NCBI RefSeq assembly: GCF_000165425.1
Contig: NW_001799641.1
Location: 625,027-689,026, forward strand
Reading direction: 5' to 3'
Length of the DNA: 64,000 nt
From: Paramecium tetraurelia
Lineage: Eukaryota; Ciliophora; Oligohymenophorea; Peniculida; Parameciidae
The notes beneath the pieces were generated by a model. It made no database searches and was not told the DNA's origin. It saw only the letters and a list, made by a program, of their open reading frames with translations. Numbering within the stretch: the stretch's first letter is position 1; every line of letters begins with the position of its first letter. The position numbers were made by a program, and so were the translations under genes. This document shows, piece after piece, positions 1 to 10,252 of this stretch.

Positions 1-3000
1 GTTCTTGTCTCAGTACATTTGGTCTACTACTCATCAAAAACAATTCCATTATTGTGTTATGTACTTTTGAAATTAATGGTGGTACCAATTAATGAACAGT
101 CTAAATTTAGTTGCAGAATTCATCCATGTTTTAATATCCAAAAAAGTTATATGAATTATCTGAGCGAGATAAGATTTCTCCTCTGCATTTGTATTTTGAA
201 AATCTAGAGAGATTAATCTTTAGATAACTGACATTTTGAGATTGATGAGATAGTATTGGAATTTCGAAAAACTTTATTTCTTTGGATCTAAGACTCTAAA
301 ATTTAAGAATATGTTGTTTTTACATTTTTATATTGGTAAAATGAAAAGTAATCACAACGTATCTCTAAGTAATACAACATTAATAATAATGTTGATGTTC
401 TACATTGAGATTAATTATAGAACTGCAACAAACCACCTTACAATTTATCAAGGATTTTATTTTATTCAATATACAATTATTAAACTTCTTCGTAATTCAA
501 CTTATTGCTGCTTAGTTTTATTAAATAATTCTATTTCATTTATAGACAATCCATTAATTTATTAAAGAAATGGGTCCTTTAATGCTCAGTACTCCTGTAA
601 TCTCCATATTAAATAGTCTTTCTTATTTATATTTCAGTCAAATGAGATTGTGTCCTTTGTAGAGTGAGATACTTTGAATAACTGGTCATCAAATTAATAA
701 CAATACCATCGAATGGCTTCTTTTATTCTTGCAATTGCAATTTCACTTCCATTATTTATAGCCATGTCTGATAACACTCCTCTGATTTGCCAATATAACT
801 AATCAATTGAGTTATGTAAGTTAAATTGGGTTGTGTAACATAAATCTGAATATTCAAGATTAGTTTTATGTAATATCTAATATATCTATCAATTAAATCA
901 ACTGAAACAAATAAGTTTGAACAAGTATAATCTGAAAATATCCTCATTTATTTATTGTCATGATTCAATTCTAAACTCTGTTTTTTTTCACCCATAAACC
1001 CTCGGCAAAAGCAATAGAGATTATTACATAATTCAATGTGAGTCTTAACTAAAATTATACATTGCATCAAAAATTTAGATTAGTTTGCATTAAACACATT
1101 ATTAGGAGAATAAGCCTGTTACTTCTAAATATCCAACAACTCGTATAAACGTACAAATTGTAAGAAATATTTATAATTAGTCAACCTAACTGTATTTATC
1201 TATTCTAACTTCTATAACCAAATCAATCTTTCAATTTAATGAGCTTCATCGTTTATAGCCATAGATTTTGTGATAGTTTAAGAACTTCTTTTTAATATCT
1301 TTTACTTAAGTGGCATATTTTCAGCATGAAGTGTTTTCATAACGATATTCTTAAAATTATAATCCGTCAGTTGATTAAGCATTTTACATGTACATGGAAT
1401 ACTCATTAAAGTTAATGTTATGATGTCAGTTATAGAAAATTGTAATAATTTTGTAAAAGTAATCCCAAAGGTAAGTGAAAAGGCAAAATGAAAGACGTAT
1501 ATTTTATATGGCTAAACAAATGGAATATTTTATGATTAATCCTATAAATCGAACAAGAGATTCAAAAGTACAAAACAACTTATTATTTATTAGAATAACA
1601 GATTGTCGTATATCGTTTCATGATCCATTAGATACAAGACACTGAAGTATAAGACTGTGGGCACAATTCTTAAAATCTATCCAATTTTAAATGATGTTGT
1701 AACCCTTAGTCTTAAATAATTAGTGTCTTTTAATCTGTAGGATTATTGCATATACAAAGACAAGGCTTCTAAAATTATTAAAAACAATAATTGAATCAAA
1801 TTAAGCGTAAAATTTAAAGCAAATAAGACAACTTAGTAATTGGAGGAATTGAAAATTCTGTAAAATATTATTGCTATCCAATATATTTAAGGCAAAAATA
1901 GGATGTGAGTGAAATAATTGGTTAGTAAGGAAGTTCTGTATAAATACATTTCAATAAGGGAACCATTATCAGTGATCATCAACTATTTTAGTAAGAAATG
2001 CTCTATAAAATCATTATCATTATAGGTGCTATTTAACAAGTTAAGGGATTCTATTGAATATCATAAAATATATATACAAAAACTATTCCCATCGGTCTTA
2101 CAAAACTGCTTTTTGTTTTGAAATTTAATCTCTTTAAAATGAATGTATTCCAATCTTACAGCAATTACATTAATCAACAACATTAAAAAGAGTAAAGCCA
2201 AAAAAATCAACTGAAAATATATTATTTGCTCCAATGATAGATATTATAGAATTAAAATTGTTGGCATTGATATTCTACTTATTAATTCCATCTTGTCTTA
2301 AGTGTAGGAGGGTTCATCAAATTTCTAATCAGTACTCAACATTCGAATTATTTACTGATATAACAACACTAATGCTATCGTCTAAAACATCCTTATAAAT
2401 TCGCATAAGGCCCAGAATAGCCTATTCTCTTACTCTAAGGCTACCTATGAATGTCCTATCAAATATTACAATTAAAGTTTTTAGTATTTCAAGCTTTTCT
2501 TTATAAATTTCATAAAATTATTTATGAATTGTGTTTAATATTTGAAAAAAACCATTGAATTTTATCTAAAGCTCACTTAAGATTATGGAAAAAGACTAAA
2601 TATTATATAGGAGTAATGAATATATTAATAAATTGATTCTATGTGAAATAGGATTTCCCTATTTGAAATTTCTACGTTTAAACATTTTGAAATTTTAATT
2701 ATGTGATATACACGATTTTCAATAATAGTTCATTTTATTTTGTTAATAAATAATTAAATTTGAATGCATACTAATTGAATATAATCCACAAGAAAATATT
2801 GATGATTGCAGAATTCATTTTTTCCAATTTTACTAATTGTATTTTTATATATATATAAGAAATGAAGCTTCGTTAGATTGGAGTAAATAAATAAATAAGA
2901 TTTTTATAAAGATTCTATCATAAAGGATAAAATTATTCTGTGGAAGTTGTTGAACATTCGTTTTTTTCTCTCTGTACATACAGTCAGTAGATTTGCATTG

Positions 3001-3702
3001 AAGGAAAGTAAAACGTAATTTAAATGTCAAAGAGGCCTTAATAAATTATTTTGTTTGATCTAAGAATAAGAGTTGCAAGGGAGGATCTCCTATTTGTGCA
3101 TATAAGTTCATTAAAATTTTTAAACTTAGAGAATGGAGCTTCAGAATGTTTGGATAAGATTAAGAAGATTTCATATCTATTAAATTAATATTACACAAAT
3201 TTAGATTTCATTAGTCTATTATTCCCTAAACTATTTTATATGTTATTTCTTGTACATCCTTTGGTGGGACTGGATCTTTCTATTTACCTAATGATTTTGA
3301 GCTCTATTCATTTTTCAACTGTTCATTTTAGGAGGAAGCCAATTTGGATAGGTATTCTTATCGATCACAATTGTAGTAATATGAAATTAATTATGGGATA
3401 TTTAAATTTCTGTTATCTATCCAAAGAAATTAATTTAAATTAGACCTGAAATATTTGCGTTAGTAAGCTGCATATTATCGCGATTTTATGTAAAATTATA
3501 ATATGAACTTTACAACATATTCTCTCTTTTGTTGTTCTGCTCTCTTATTGGATATATACCTTCCTTCAAAGATACTTTAAAAACATTTTAATAAATTAAA
3601 AAATTCATCATACCCAATTGGTGTAGTTGCACGAAACTCTTGTTAACCTAACATTTAATAAATTTATAAAATTCTTCTAATGCTCCTTATCGAATCATTT
3701 CA
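1..3702. other. Long gene-free stretch
   Basis: I see no convincing gene here on either strand, even with TAA/TAG read as Gln: TGA appears frequently in all frames I read and no family motif, intron-bounded exon or Gln-rich run stands out. The short standard-code ORFs (for example 2845-3030 on minus, 3240-3443 on plus) have AT-driven compositions and no recognisable motif. No telomeric C4A2/C3A3-type repeat, tRNA or tandem repeat is visible. A block this long is unusual beside the rest of the window, where genes are often separated by under 100 bp; it could be subtelomeric or decayed sequence. Confidence 0.5.
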
Positions 3703-4364
3703 TCACACCTGATACAACAATAAAGATTACCTTGTATAGATCTTTTTTGAGATATTTTCTTAAGGTTCATTCAAAAAAATCCCTCTGACATCAAACTAAT
3801 CGCAGAGTCTGGGATCTTCCTCATTGAATGGAGTTGTTATAGATTCTCCATTTGTTAATAAAGCAAATCGCAAAGCCTTTTAAATTCTATATCTGTCTGA
3901 GATACTGATTGAGTTATCATAGTTTTTGAAATATTATTTCAATAGAGCTTATGGATCTCCGCAGTTTTATAATAATTTTTATGCTTCTAAATCGGCAGCT
4001 TTAATTTGCTCTTCCTGAAATTACTCCTTCCTTGAGTTGAGTAAATAATTCAGAAAGAAACAACATCCCCCTTCTAAAATGTAACTATCCCTTTATTTCA
4101 ATAATTTCAAAACATCCTTCTTAAAATGATAACTTGCGATATTCTATTTCAATCCATCATATTTTCCAATGAGTTCATAGTTTTTAATGTTTTAGGCCAA
4201 TTACTTGAGATGGGCCAATTCTTATAAATCTACAATCATATTAGAGTTCATACTTACAGTGAATCTACCGGTATTACTTTTGATTTTAACTATTCACTTA
4301 ATATGGAAACCACTTATGATTTACCTGATCCTGTTATTCCTGAAACGACAAGCAATTTTTTCAT
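3703..4364 (-). CDS. tRNA dimethylallyltransferase-like protein (MiaA/TRIT1 family)
   Basis: The N-terminus starts MKKLLVVSGITGSGKS, a P-loop, followed by VDSLQIY, the D-S-x-Q segment that follows the P-loop in tRNA isopentenyltransferases. Further on come ILEGGCCFFLNYLL (matching the family's GGTGLYxxALL strand) and DRYRIQKALRFALLTNG (matching the NPRRxxRALE...TG helix). Such enzymes transfer dimethylallyl to A37 of tRNAs reading U-starting codons. A 24-nt intron (GTATGA...GTAG) follows DSLQ. The protein, about 210 aa, is shorter than bacterial MiaA and lacks the eukaryotic C-terminal zinc finger. One frame break lies at the T5 run 4181-4185; adding one base there joins the two halves. It stops in TGA and lies 48 bp downstream of the BAF60 gene on the same strand. 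Confidence 0.7.
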
Positions 4365-4412
4365 AATAAAAAATATTTTTAATACGTTCAAAATACCATA
4401 TATTTCAATAAC

Positions 4413-5730
4413 TCATTATTAAGGTTGTTGTTGTTATTCCAAATACTTACGAATCTGTCTCTCTACCAATTCCTAATTTTTCATAAGGAATTTCATGTTT
4501 TTAGGATCTTCATTGCGCATTTCATCATCATTTTACATCAATTCCAAATATGAGTTTTATTGTAAGAATAGATTTTCCAAAAACAAGCTTGGATTCTTTT
4601 GATATGAATAATAGGCATCTCTTTTTAATTTGTGGCTCTTGCTTTACTCAATGAATTTTTGAATCTGCTTTTCAAATCCCTTAATTTTCTAGTTTAATTG
4701 AATGAAGGGATGTTCTGCTCTTTATTGCTTCTTCTCTGAATTATCTTCTGTCACTACCTTTTAAGCCAAGAATGGCATTAATTCTGGCTAATAACTCATT
4801 TCCTGTTCAACCACAACATCAAACCCAATATAATTACTAACTCCTAAATGGTGTTTTATGACAATAGGTTCCGGATTCTCAATAAACATTTTAAGGAGCA
4901 TATTCAGATTTGATAAGGGTATACGTTCCTACCCAAATAATTATTTCAATTATTCATCAGCTATTATGTAATCTTTACTCTCTTTATCAGTTAAATTGTT
5001 GAGCTAAGGTATATAATTGAATAGAGTACTTTCACATATTCCCAAAAGCAATACAAGATCTAGGATCGTGTGCCTTCTTTAATTCCGAGCAATTGTTGAA
5101 GTGTCTTGTGCAATTTGTACTTCTAAGGGTAGGTTTGAAGACTTATTGAAATAATCACATCACATGCTGGTCCTTTTCTTTTGATGTGAAATCCACTTGT
5201 TTCCTGTTGTTATTGTGATTATGATTGTGACTATTACTGTTATTATTGCTATTGCAGATGATTTCTACTCCATTGGATGACATTTTAAGAGGGGTAATAG
5301 GTTTTATCGAATTGGACTTCAAGTTATCTGATAAAATAAGAGAAAGGTTTCTTGTCTTCTGACAACACTTATCCTTTGATGAAAAGATTCCATTCGTCGC
5401 AAACCAGTTCAGAGTAGACAATAATTCTGAGGGTCTTTTTAAGATATTATCCTGGTTAGATAAAAGATTCCTGTAAATCAACTCGCTTGTTTTTAATCAT
5501 TTGATCTATGCGATTCTCGTATCTTTGAATATGTGGTATGATGCTTACTTCACCAAGTTGTTCAATATTTAAATTTATGGACACAATTGAATTGTTTCAT
5601 CATCAAATTAAATACTGGATTTATCGTAAAGTTATTTGAGTTGGGTTTTAACATCTGGCTATCTGATGGGCTGTTTTTGCTATGAGGGCTGCTGTGCACT
5701 TTATTATTATTATTATTATTGAGATGCCAT
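4413..5730 (-). CDS. SMARCD: SWI/SNF subunit BAF60/SMARCD homologue
   Basis: The translation follows the whole BAF60/SMARCD layout. First comes a helix with RIDQMIKNKRVDLQES (human-like DQxIxRKRVxIQEA), then KTLRIIVY, WNLFIKGQVL, YFIRQLEVQFDKTYYP and GFHIKRKGP. The SWIB-domain core follows (LLGIKEGTRSQI, FWEYVK, QLFGQERIPLSNL), then a helical C-terminus with KRDAYYSYQKNP. These subunits are scaffolds of nuclear SWI/SNF remodelers. The N-terminus starts MASQ followed by seven Gln, and a second poly-Gln/Ser-Gln tract inside the protein is encoded by mixed CAA/TAA/TAG. A 26-nt intron lies at 5004-5029. The reading frame changes once near 5565-5575 (A/T runs, no usable splice sites), so the first ~45 residues and the rest need one inserted base to join. 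The stop is TGA. Confidence 0.88.
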
Positions 5731-5869
5731 GTAATAATAAATATATATTTTTATATATATATAATAATAATAATAAAGCTCGTGTTGTGTGCAACGAATA
5801 TAAAGAATATAATTGACATAGATATAATAATTGTGGATTATTGATTATATAAATTAATTTAAATTTAAA

Positions 5870-6326
5870 ATGGCCTGTCCTGAACATAAAGCCAATAACT
5901 TTATTAAGTTCATATCGGTGTTGGTAGCAGTGGTGTTAATAGTTTTGGGGGTGTTGAAATTTTACTTCACTCCAGACATTCCTATTTTGGTGGGGATTTG
6001 GACAGTGTATTGGATGTAAGAAAGTTGAATGAAAAGTTTAGTATTTTTGGGTTATTGTTGATACTTGTTGAATTGAACGTAAAATTGGTAAAGGAATACT
6101 TTGGATTTATGATTGAATACTGCGGAAAGGGCATGTTTGTGATATTGTAAGAGCAGAGAATAATTTTAGCTGTGGAACCCTAATGATAGATAGCTTTGTG
6201 GATCCACACATAGTGCATGAATCCATTGTAGGATTATTGATCATATTCGCTGGGTTTCTAATAATCATAGTGGGATATTCTGCAATGCCTAGTTAAAACT
6301 TCCCCCCTCCTCCAGTTCCAGTTTGA
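5870..6326 (+). CDS. Small four-helix membrane protein, COPI-associated-like
   Basis: This ~135-aa protein starts MACPEHKANN and has about four hydrophobic segments (VLVAVVLIVLGVL, IIFGLLLILVEL, FVIFCGTLMI, LLIIFAGFLIIIVG) and a short Pro-rich tail ending PPPPVPV. The pattern of a helix, FGLLLxLxEL, then YFGFM and GKGMFxIFCG resembles the COPI-associated (TVP15-like) family of Golgi/ER membrane proteins, but I recognise it only by pattern. Two introns of 26 nt (from GTAAGAAAG) and 23 nt (from GTAAGAGCAG), both ending TTTAG, restore the frame. The gene lies only 6 bp before the glucokinase start, on the same strand. Confidence 0.55.
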
Positions 6327-6332
6327 TATAAT

Positions 6333-7764
6333 ATGAAAATTATATTCTAAATTTTGTTAGCCATTTCGTTGGCTTGGTTTTGGGTCAGTGTCGAAGACCG
6401 TGTCACAAGAGCACTAAGAATCCTCAACAGCAACACCGATAAGCCCTTGAAGAAGAAAATCCTTTTTGCATTTTCAAGCGATGAAGACATTCAAGTTTAA
6501 GCGATAACTCTGTTAAGAGAGTTAGGATGCAGCAAAGAGGATAGAAATTAGAAGAATATCTGCAGTAGCATATTATTTCACTTCGAAAATGGATTGGGAT
6601 CCGAATTGCATGTTACTGAGGGTTTTGACAATATCGTGTAAATTTCTAAGAGAATTTCTACATCCAAGGATTTGGGCGGGAATGCAGCTCAAATGGCTCT
6701 CAGAGCATTCAAAGTAAAATTATGATTAAAAATATGCAAGGAAGGTGGAGATGTCTATTTGTCTGCAATAATGTCCAATCATTATTATGAGAATTTGTTC
6801 AATTCATCAATATCAATCATCCCCTAGAGTTTTTTGAGGGAGGAAATAAGGGATGTGCATATTGTGATCAATTTCGATGAAGGGGATATCTATGATACCA
6901 TAATATGTCAACATACAAATAGGTTGTATTTGTAGAATGATTAAGACAATATGAGGTTCCCTGGTTTGGAAAATTTGGAAGCAAACATCAATTCAATACA
7001 CCCCGACTTATTGGTGATTGGGGGATTTCAATTGATGAATCAGAAACCAAAAAAGGAATATTAAGAAATCATTTTAAAATTAGAATAGATCTTGATTGGA
7101 TAGAAAAACAAATTGAAGATTCACTTTGAAATGGGGGCTTTTAATGATGAAAATCTATTACTTTACTTAATTGAACACATATTCCCACATGTGCATTCAA
7201 CAGGAATGAATGAACAAGAGCTTTAATTATTATACAATTTCATAACAAAAAAGTAATTGGAATAACAATAAATTAATACCAACTAATAATTAGAATTAAT
7301 TATTAAGCTATTTTAAGAATTGAATTTAGAAAGGTATGAAATATTTAAAAAATTATCAGGGTTCATTTTCATTCCTAAACTATTCAAATGATTTGTTCGA
7401 ATCAAAATTGGAGAGAAATTAAGCCTGCATTACATCGATCTATTCTAGTTGGATTAATTCAAGCGATGAAATCCTACAATGACAATTAAATTGACTAAAA
7501 ATATTTAAACGTGACTCATCTTTAAGTATTTTTTTTTTATTCTCTTAGATGGCCTTAGAAGAAGAAGACTTGATTCTATATCCAAGTAACACCGTCTTGA
7601 ATCAAGATTATTTAATTGAGGAAATGAACTTCTGTTGGCATTTATAAGATCAACTTTAACATCAATGTTGCCTTGCTCCTGTTTTAATCAACCCACACCC
7701 AATGAGAACTTGTGGATTAGGTGATAATATAGGAAGCACGTCCTTATTGTATTAATTAAAATGA
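6333..7764 (+). CDS. ADPGK: ADP-dependent glucokinase (ADPGK)
   Basis: The family phosphorylates glucose using ADP as donor; animal ADPGK is an ER enzyme. Matching segments in order are LGGNAAQMAL (substrate-binding GGNAA), GLENLEANINSIHPDLLVIGG, HFEMGAFND, TGMNEQELQLL (human GLNEQELLFL), RVHFHSQTIQM (RIHFHTLVYH) and, at the end, MRTCGLGDNIGS. In the last, GLGD holds the catalytic Asp of the ribokinase-like fold. The N-terminus MKIIFQILLAISLAWFW is a signal peptide or signal anchor, consistent with ER targeting. Introns are 27 nt (after FK, ending GCAAG), 26 nt (ending TCAG) and 23 nt (T-rich, ending TTAG). The length, about 450 aa, is normal for ADPGK. It converges on the next gene with only 16 bp between stops. 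Confidence 0.9.
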
Positions 7765-7780
7765 AAAGTTATATAAATAT

Positions 7781-8143
7781 TCAATCAGTTTAAATCACAT
7801 TAAATTCACCTTCTTCATATTATAAAGGATAATTAAAATTGCTTTCTTCCACATACTGAAAGATATCAGATTTTCTATTATGAAGATTCTATGTATGAAC
7901 ACCATCTCTTCTGGATTTGGACTGTTTTTGGATAGATTTGTTAATCGGGTTCAATCGCATGTGAGAAATTTTAGATATAACATCTTCTTCAGAATTGCAA
8001 GTAATTTTATTTTTTTTAATTGATTGATGACTATTATATTAGTGCTCTTGTTATATGAAGGATGATTCCTCATTTTATGGGTCACCTTCTGCCATTGACT
8101 CTAACAAGCCTTAATCACCTTCTTTCGAAATTTAATTGTTCAT
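7781..8143 (-). CDS. Small hydrophilic hypothetical protein
   Basis: This is an intronless ORF of about 120 codons starting MNNQISKEGDQGLL and ending in TGA, with many Gln from TAA/TAG. It is acidic and Ser/Asn-rich at the start, then basic (KSIQKQSKSRRDG), and ends QYEEGEFNVIQTD. There are no membrane segments and I recognise no domain. It converges on ADPGK. Support is the uninterrupted frame, the ATG preceded by AT-rich DNA, and codon use like its neighbours. Confidence 0.6.
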
Positions 8144-8287
8144 TTGTAGAAAGATAAATATTTAAATTAAATATATATCATAGTAATGATACTACTTTAA
8201 AATACATAATTATTTGACCAAATGCATCCGTTTTCATGGCAATCATAATTCTATCATCAATATATTATAAAATATAAAAAAATTAAA

Positions 8288-8477
8288 ATGCAATATATAA
8301 ATTAAGTTCTTATTTCTTAAATTAGAAGCACAATTGTTTTTTAAGAAGTTCAAAATTTATGATCAACCCTTGAATTAGTGTAAGGAAAGCAATTACTAAC
8401 AATTTGTTTGGTTATAAATCAATCCTAGGGTACCCACTCAAAAGAATAAGTTATTCTGTGTATTGGAGTACTACTGA
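8288..8477 (+). CDS. Possible very small basic protein, one frame break
   Basis: From about 8306 a frame is open to TGA at 8475 and reads like protein rather than spacer (LFFKKFKIYDQPLNQCKE, then FVWLQINPRVPTQK). The nearest ATG at 8288 is one base out of frame; removing one A from the ATAAATTAAG stretch would join them, giving about 60 residues. I recognise no family. It could equally be a remnant or a chance ORF in the roughly 445 bp between two minus-strand genes. Confidence 0.3.
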
Positions 8478-8588
8478 TTTTAATTCAAGTAAATGAGCAT
8501 TATTTTGAATAATCAGAAATGTTAATGTTTGTTTCTGTCATGGAATTTTGAATATTTTAATATATATATATATTTTGATATTGCTTAA

Positions 8589-8940
8589 TCAAGGGGTAAT
8601 AGAACATCCTAAGTGTAAGCCAATCTGCCTGATATCCACCTCCACCGAGTCATCTTAATTTTGATAATATATAAATAAATTACCTAAAATTAATATATTA
8701 GATATACCTTTAGCCTCCTCTAATAAGGAAAATAGTGATAAATCGTATTGGTTAGCAATCCTCAATCCTGACATAGTGGAGGACAGTCTAATAATTTGAT
8801 TTATTTGATTGAGCACACTAAAACATGTGATATTAAACATACATTCTCATTTGAATTTTCTGTTGTTAGCTTGAGAATTTGAAAGTGGATTTTGCAATAG
8901 GAGCTACAAAGGCTCTTGTGATAGCAAAGAAACCTCTCAT
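8589..8940 (-). CDS. Small protein with mitochondrial-type presequence
   Basis: The ORF starts MRGFFAITRAFVAPIAKS, with Arg/Lys and hydrophobic residues and no acidic residue in the first ~25 positions, which is typical of a mitochondrial targeting peptide. A 25-nt intron (GTATGTTTAA...TTTAG) and a 24-nt intron (GTATATC...TTTAG) lead into LRIANQYDLSLFSLLEEAKG and a C-terminus DIRQIGLHLGCSITP before TGA. About 100 residues in all. I cannot assign a family; mitochondrial localisation is inference. It lies 48 bp beyond the stop of the granule-protein gene on the same strand. Confidence 0.5.
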
Positions 8941-8988
8941 CACAAATAAAATTTATTAATATTATTGATAAATTGTTAATAATATTTT

Positions 8989-10206
8989 TCATTATCTTCT
9001 AATTCCTCCTCTCTCCAAAGCTGATTCTGCTTATGATAACAACATCAACTCATTATCCCATCCATCATTGAGTTGCTTATTCTATCCCTATCTAGCCAAA
9101 TAAATGTTGAAAAATACCTAGCTGCCCATCCAGCATTCACATTATCAAGATTGGCCTAAGCAGTATCCAAATTAGATTATGCATCCTTTAAGAGTCCTGA
9201 TTTGGTTGCAATTTCCCCGTCTTTGGTTTCAATGTCTCCTTTCAATTGTGGAATGATTTCATTATTCAAAAGATTGATATTCTCTTCCAAAGAAGCCAAC
9301 AATCCATCATTGGTGTCCTTCTCCAATTGAGCATTCATTTACAAAGCCTATTTTGAAGCCACTAAGTCTTCCCTCAAACTGTTAAGTAACTTAATTGCAT
9401 TTCCAGCTTATTCCTAATCAGCAAAACTAAAGAAGTTATTAATAATTCATACCCGGAGGTGCCCATTTAAATTAAGACCTTGGATAAAGGTTCGAAAAGA
9501 TGAGGAAGATGAGACACTTCACCCAATCTTCTTGAGAATGTGGCAGCAGAAACGGCCAGATCCTCTTTGTTTATTTCAATAAAGGAGGACTCTAGATGAA
9601 TGATTAAATGGAATTACATTTGACAAGTTGTAACTTTGCGATGACTTGATCAACAATTGATATAGATGAGTCGTATTCTGCTGTCTTTTTTGATGTTGCC
9701 TAATCGTTATTCTACACAGTTCTTTGCAATTAAGCCTGATTTTTTTGAGAATCAGTCAATTATTGACTTTTATCATATAAACTTTATTATAAACTGTTTC
9801 TGTCCTTTTGGAATGTCGTAATGTCACTCTGATGTTATGCAACCTTGGATCAATTAGTAATGTCATACTTCTGTTTTGTATTCTGTGACTTGATTTGAAT
9901 AGAACTCTGAATCACTCAAGAATTACTAAAAGTAAGAATCTAATTATTCAGCTTCGTCTTATTTTGCTTATTGTGTTGATGCAACAATGTCATCTATTGC
10001 TGTAAATAATGGACTAAAATCCACCTCTGTAAATTATTGCAATGATATCATGTTTAATATGGTGTTGCCTAATTTACTTTTTGTCAGTTATCCGAGCTAC
10101 TCGTCAAACATACTTGCCTAGCTTGATCATATTTTTGACATCATTACTTTGTAATTTAGGTGCAATACACTATTGCCACTATACATAAAAGTGCATAAAC
10201 TCTCAT
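8989..10206 (-). CDS. Secretory-granule core protein, trichocyst matrix/GRL-like
   Basis: The protein starts MRVYALLCIVAIVYC, a clear signal peptide, and is otherwise almost entirely heptad-rich helix. After a 30-nt intron it reads GNTILNMISLQQFTEVDF, then IDDIVASTQQAKQDEAEQLD. This layout, an N-L-Q motif followed by an acidic helix, resembles ciliate GRL/trichocyst matrix proteins, which are processed coiled-coil proteins crystallised in exocytic granules. The C-terminal half carries long helices (NAQLEKDTNDGLLASLEENI; KGDIETKDGEIATK; QSNLDTAQANLDNVNAGW) and ends SALERGGIRRQ. At least three more short introns are needed, including 26-nt ones at the GTATGAATT and GTATTTTTC sites. Family assignment rests on architecture and motif feel, not a search. 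Confidence 0.62.
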
Positions 10207-10252
10207 TAAAACGGATATTATTAATATTATAATAAATATATAGATTATTTTA

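Noticed and set aside
4240-4275. IES-like end (TACAGTGA) near 4,258, suggesting retained germline sequence
   Set aside because: The bases encode the conserved VDSLQ of the isopentenyltransferase and no matching second IES end of plausible length is present.
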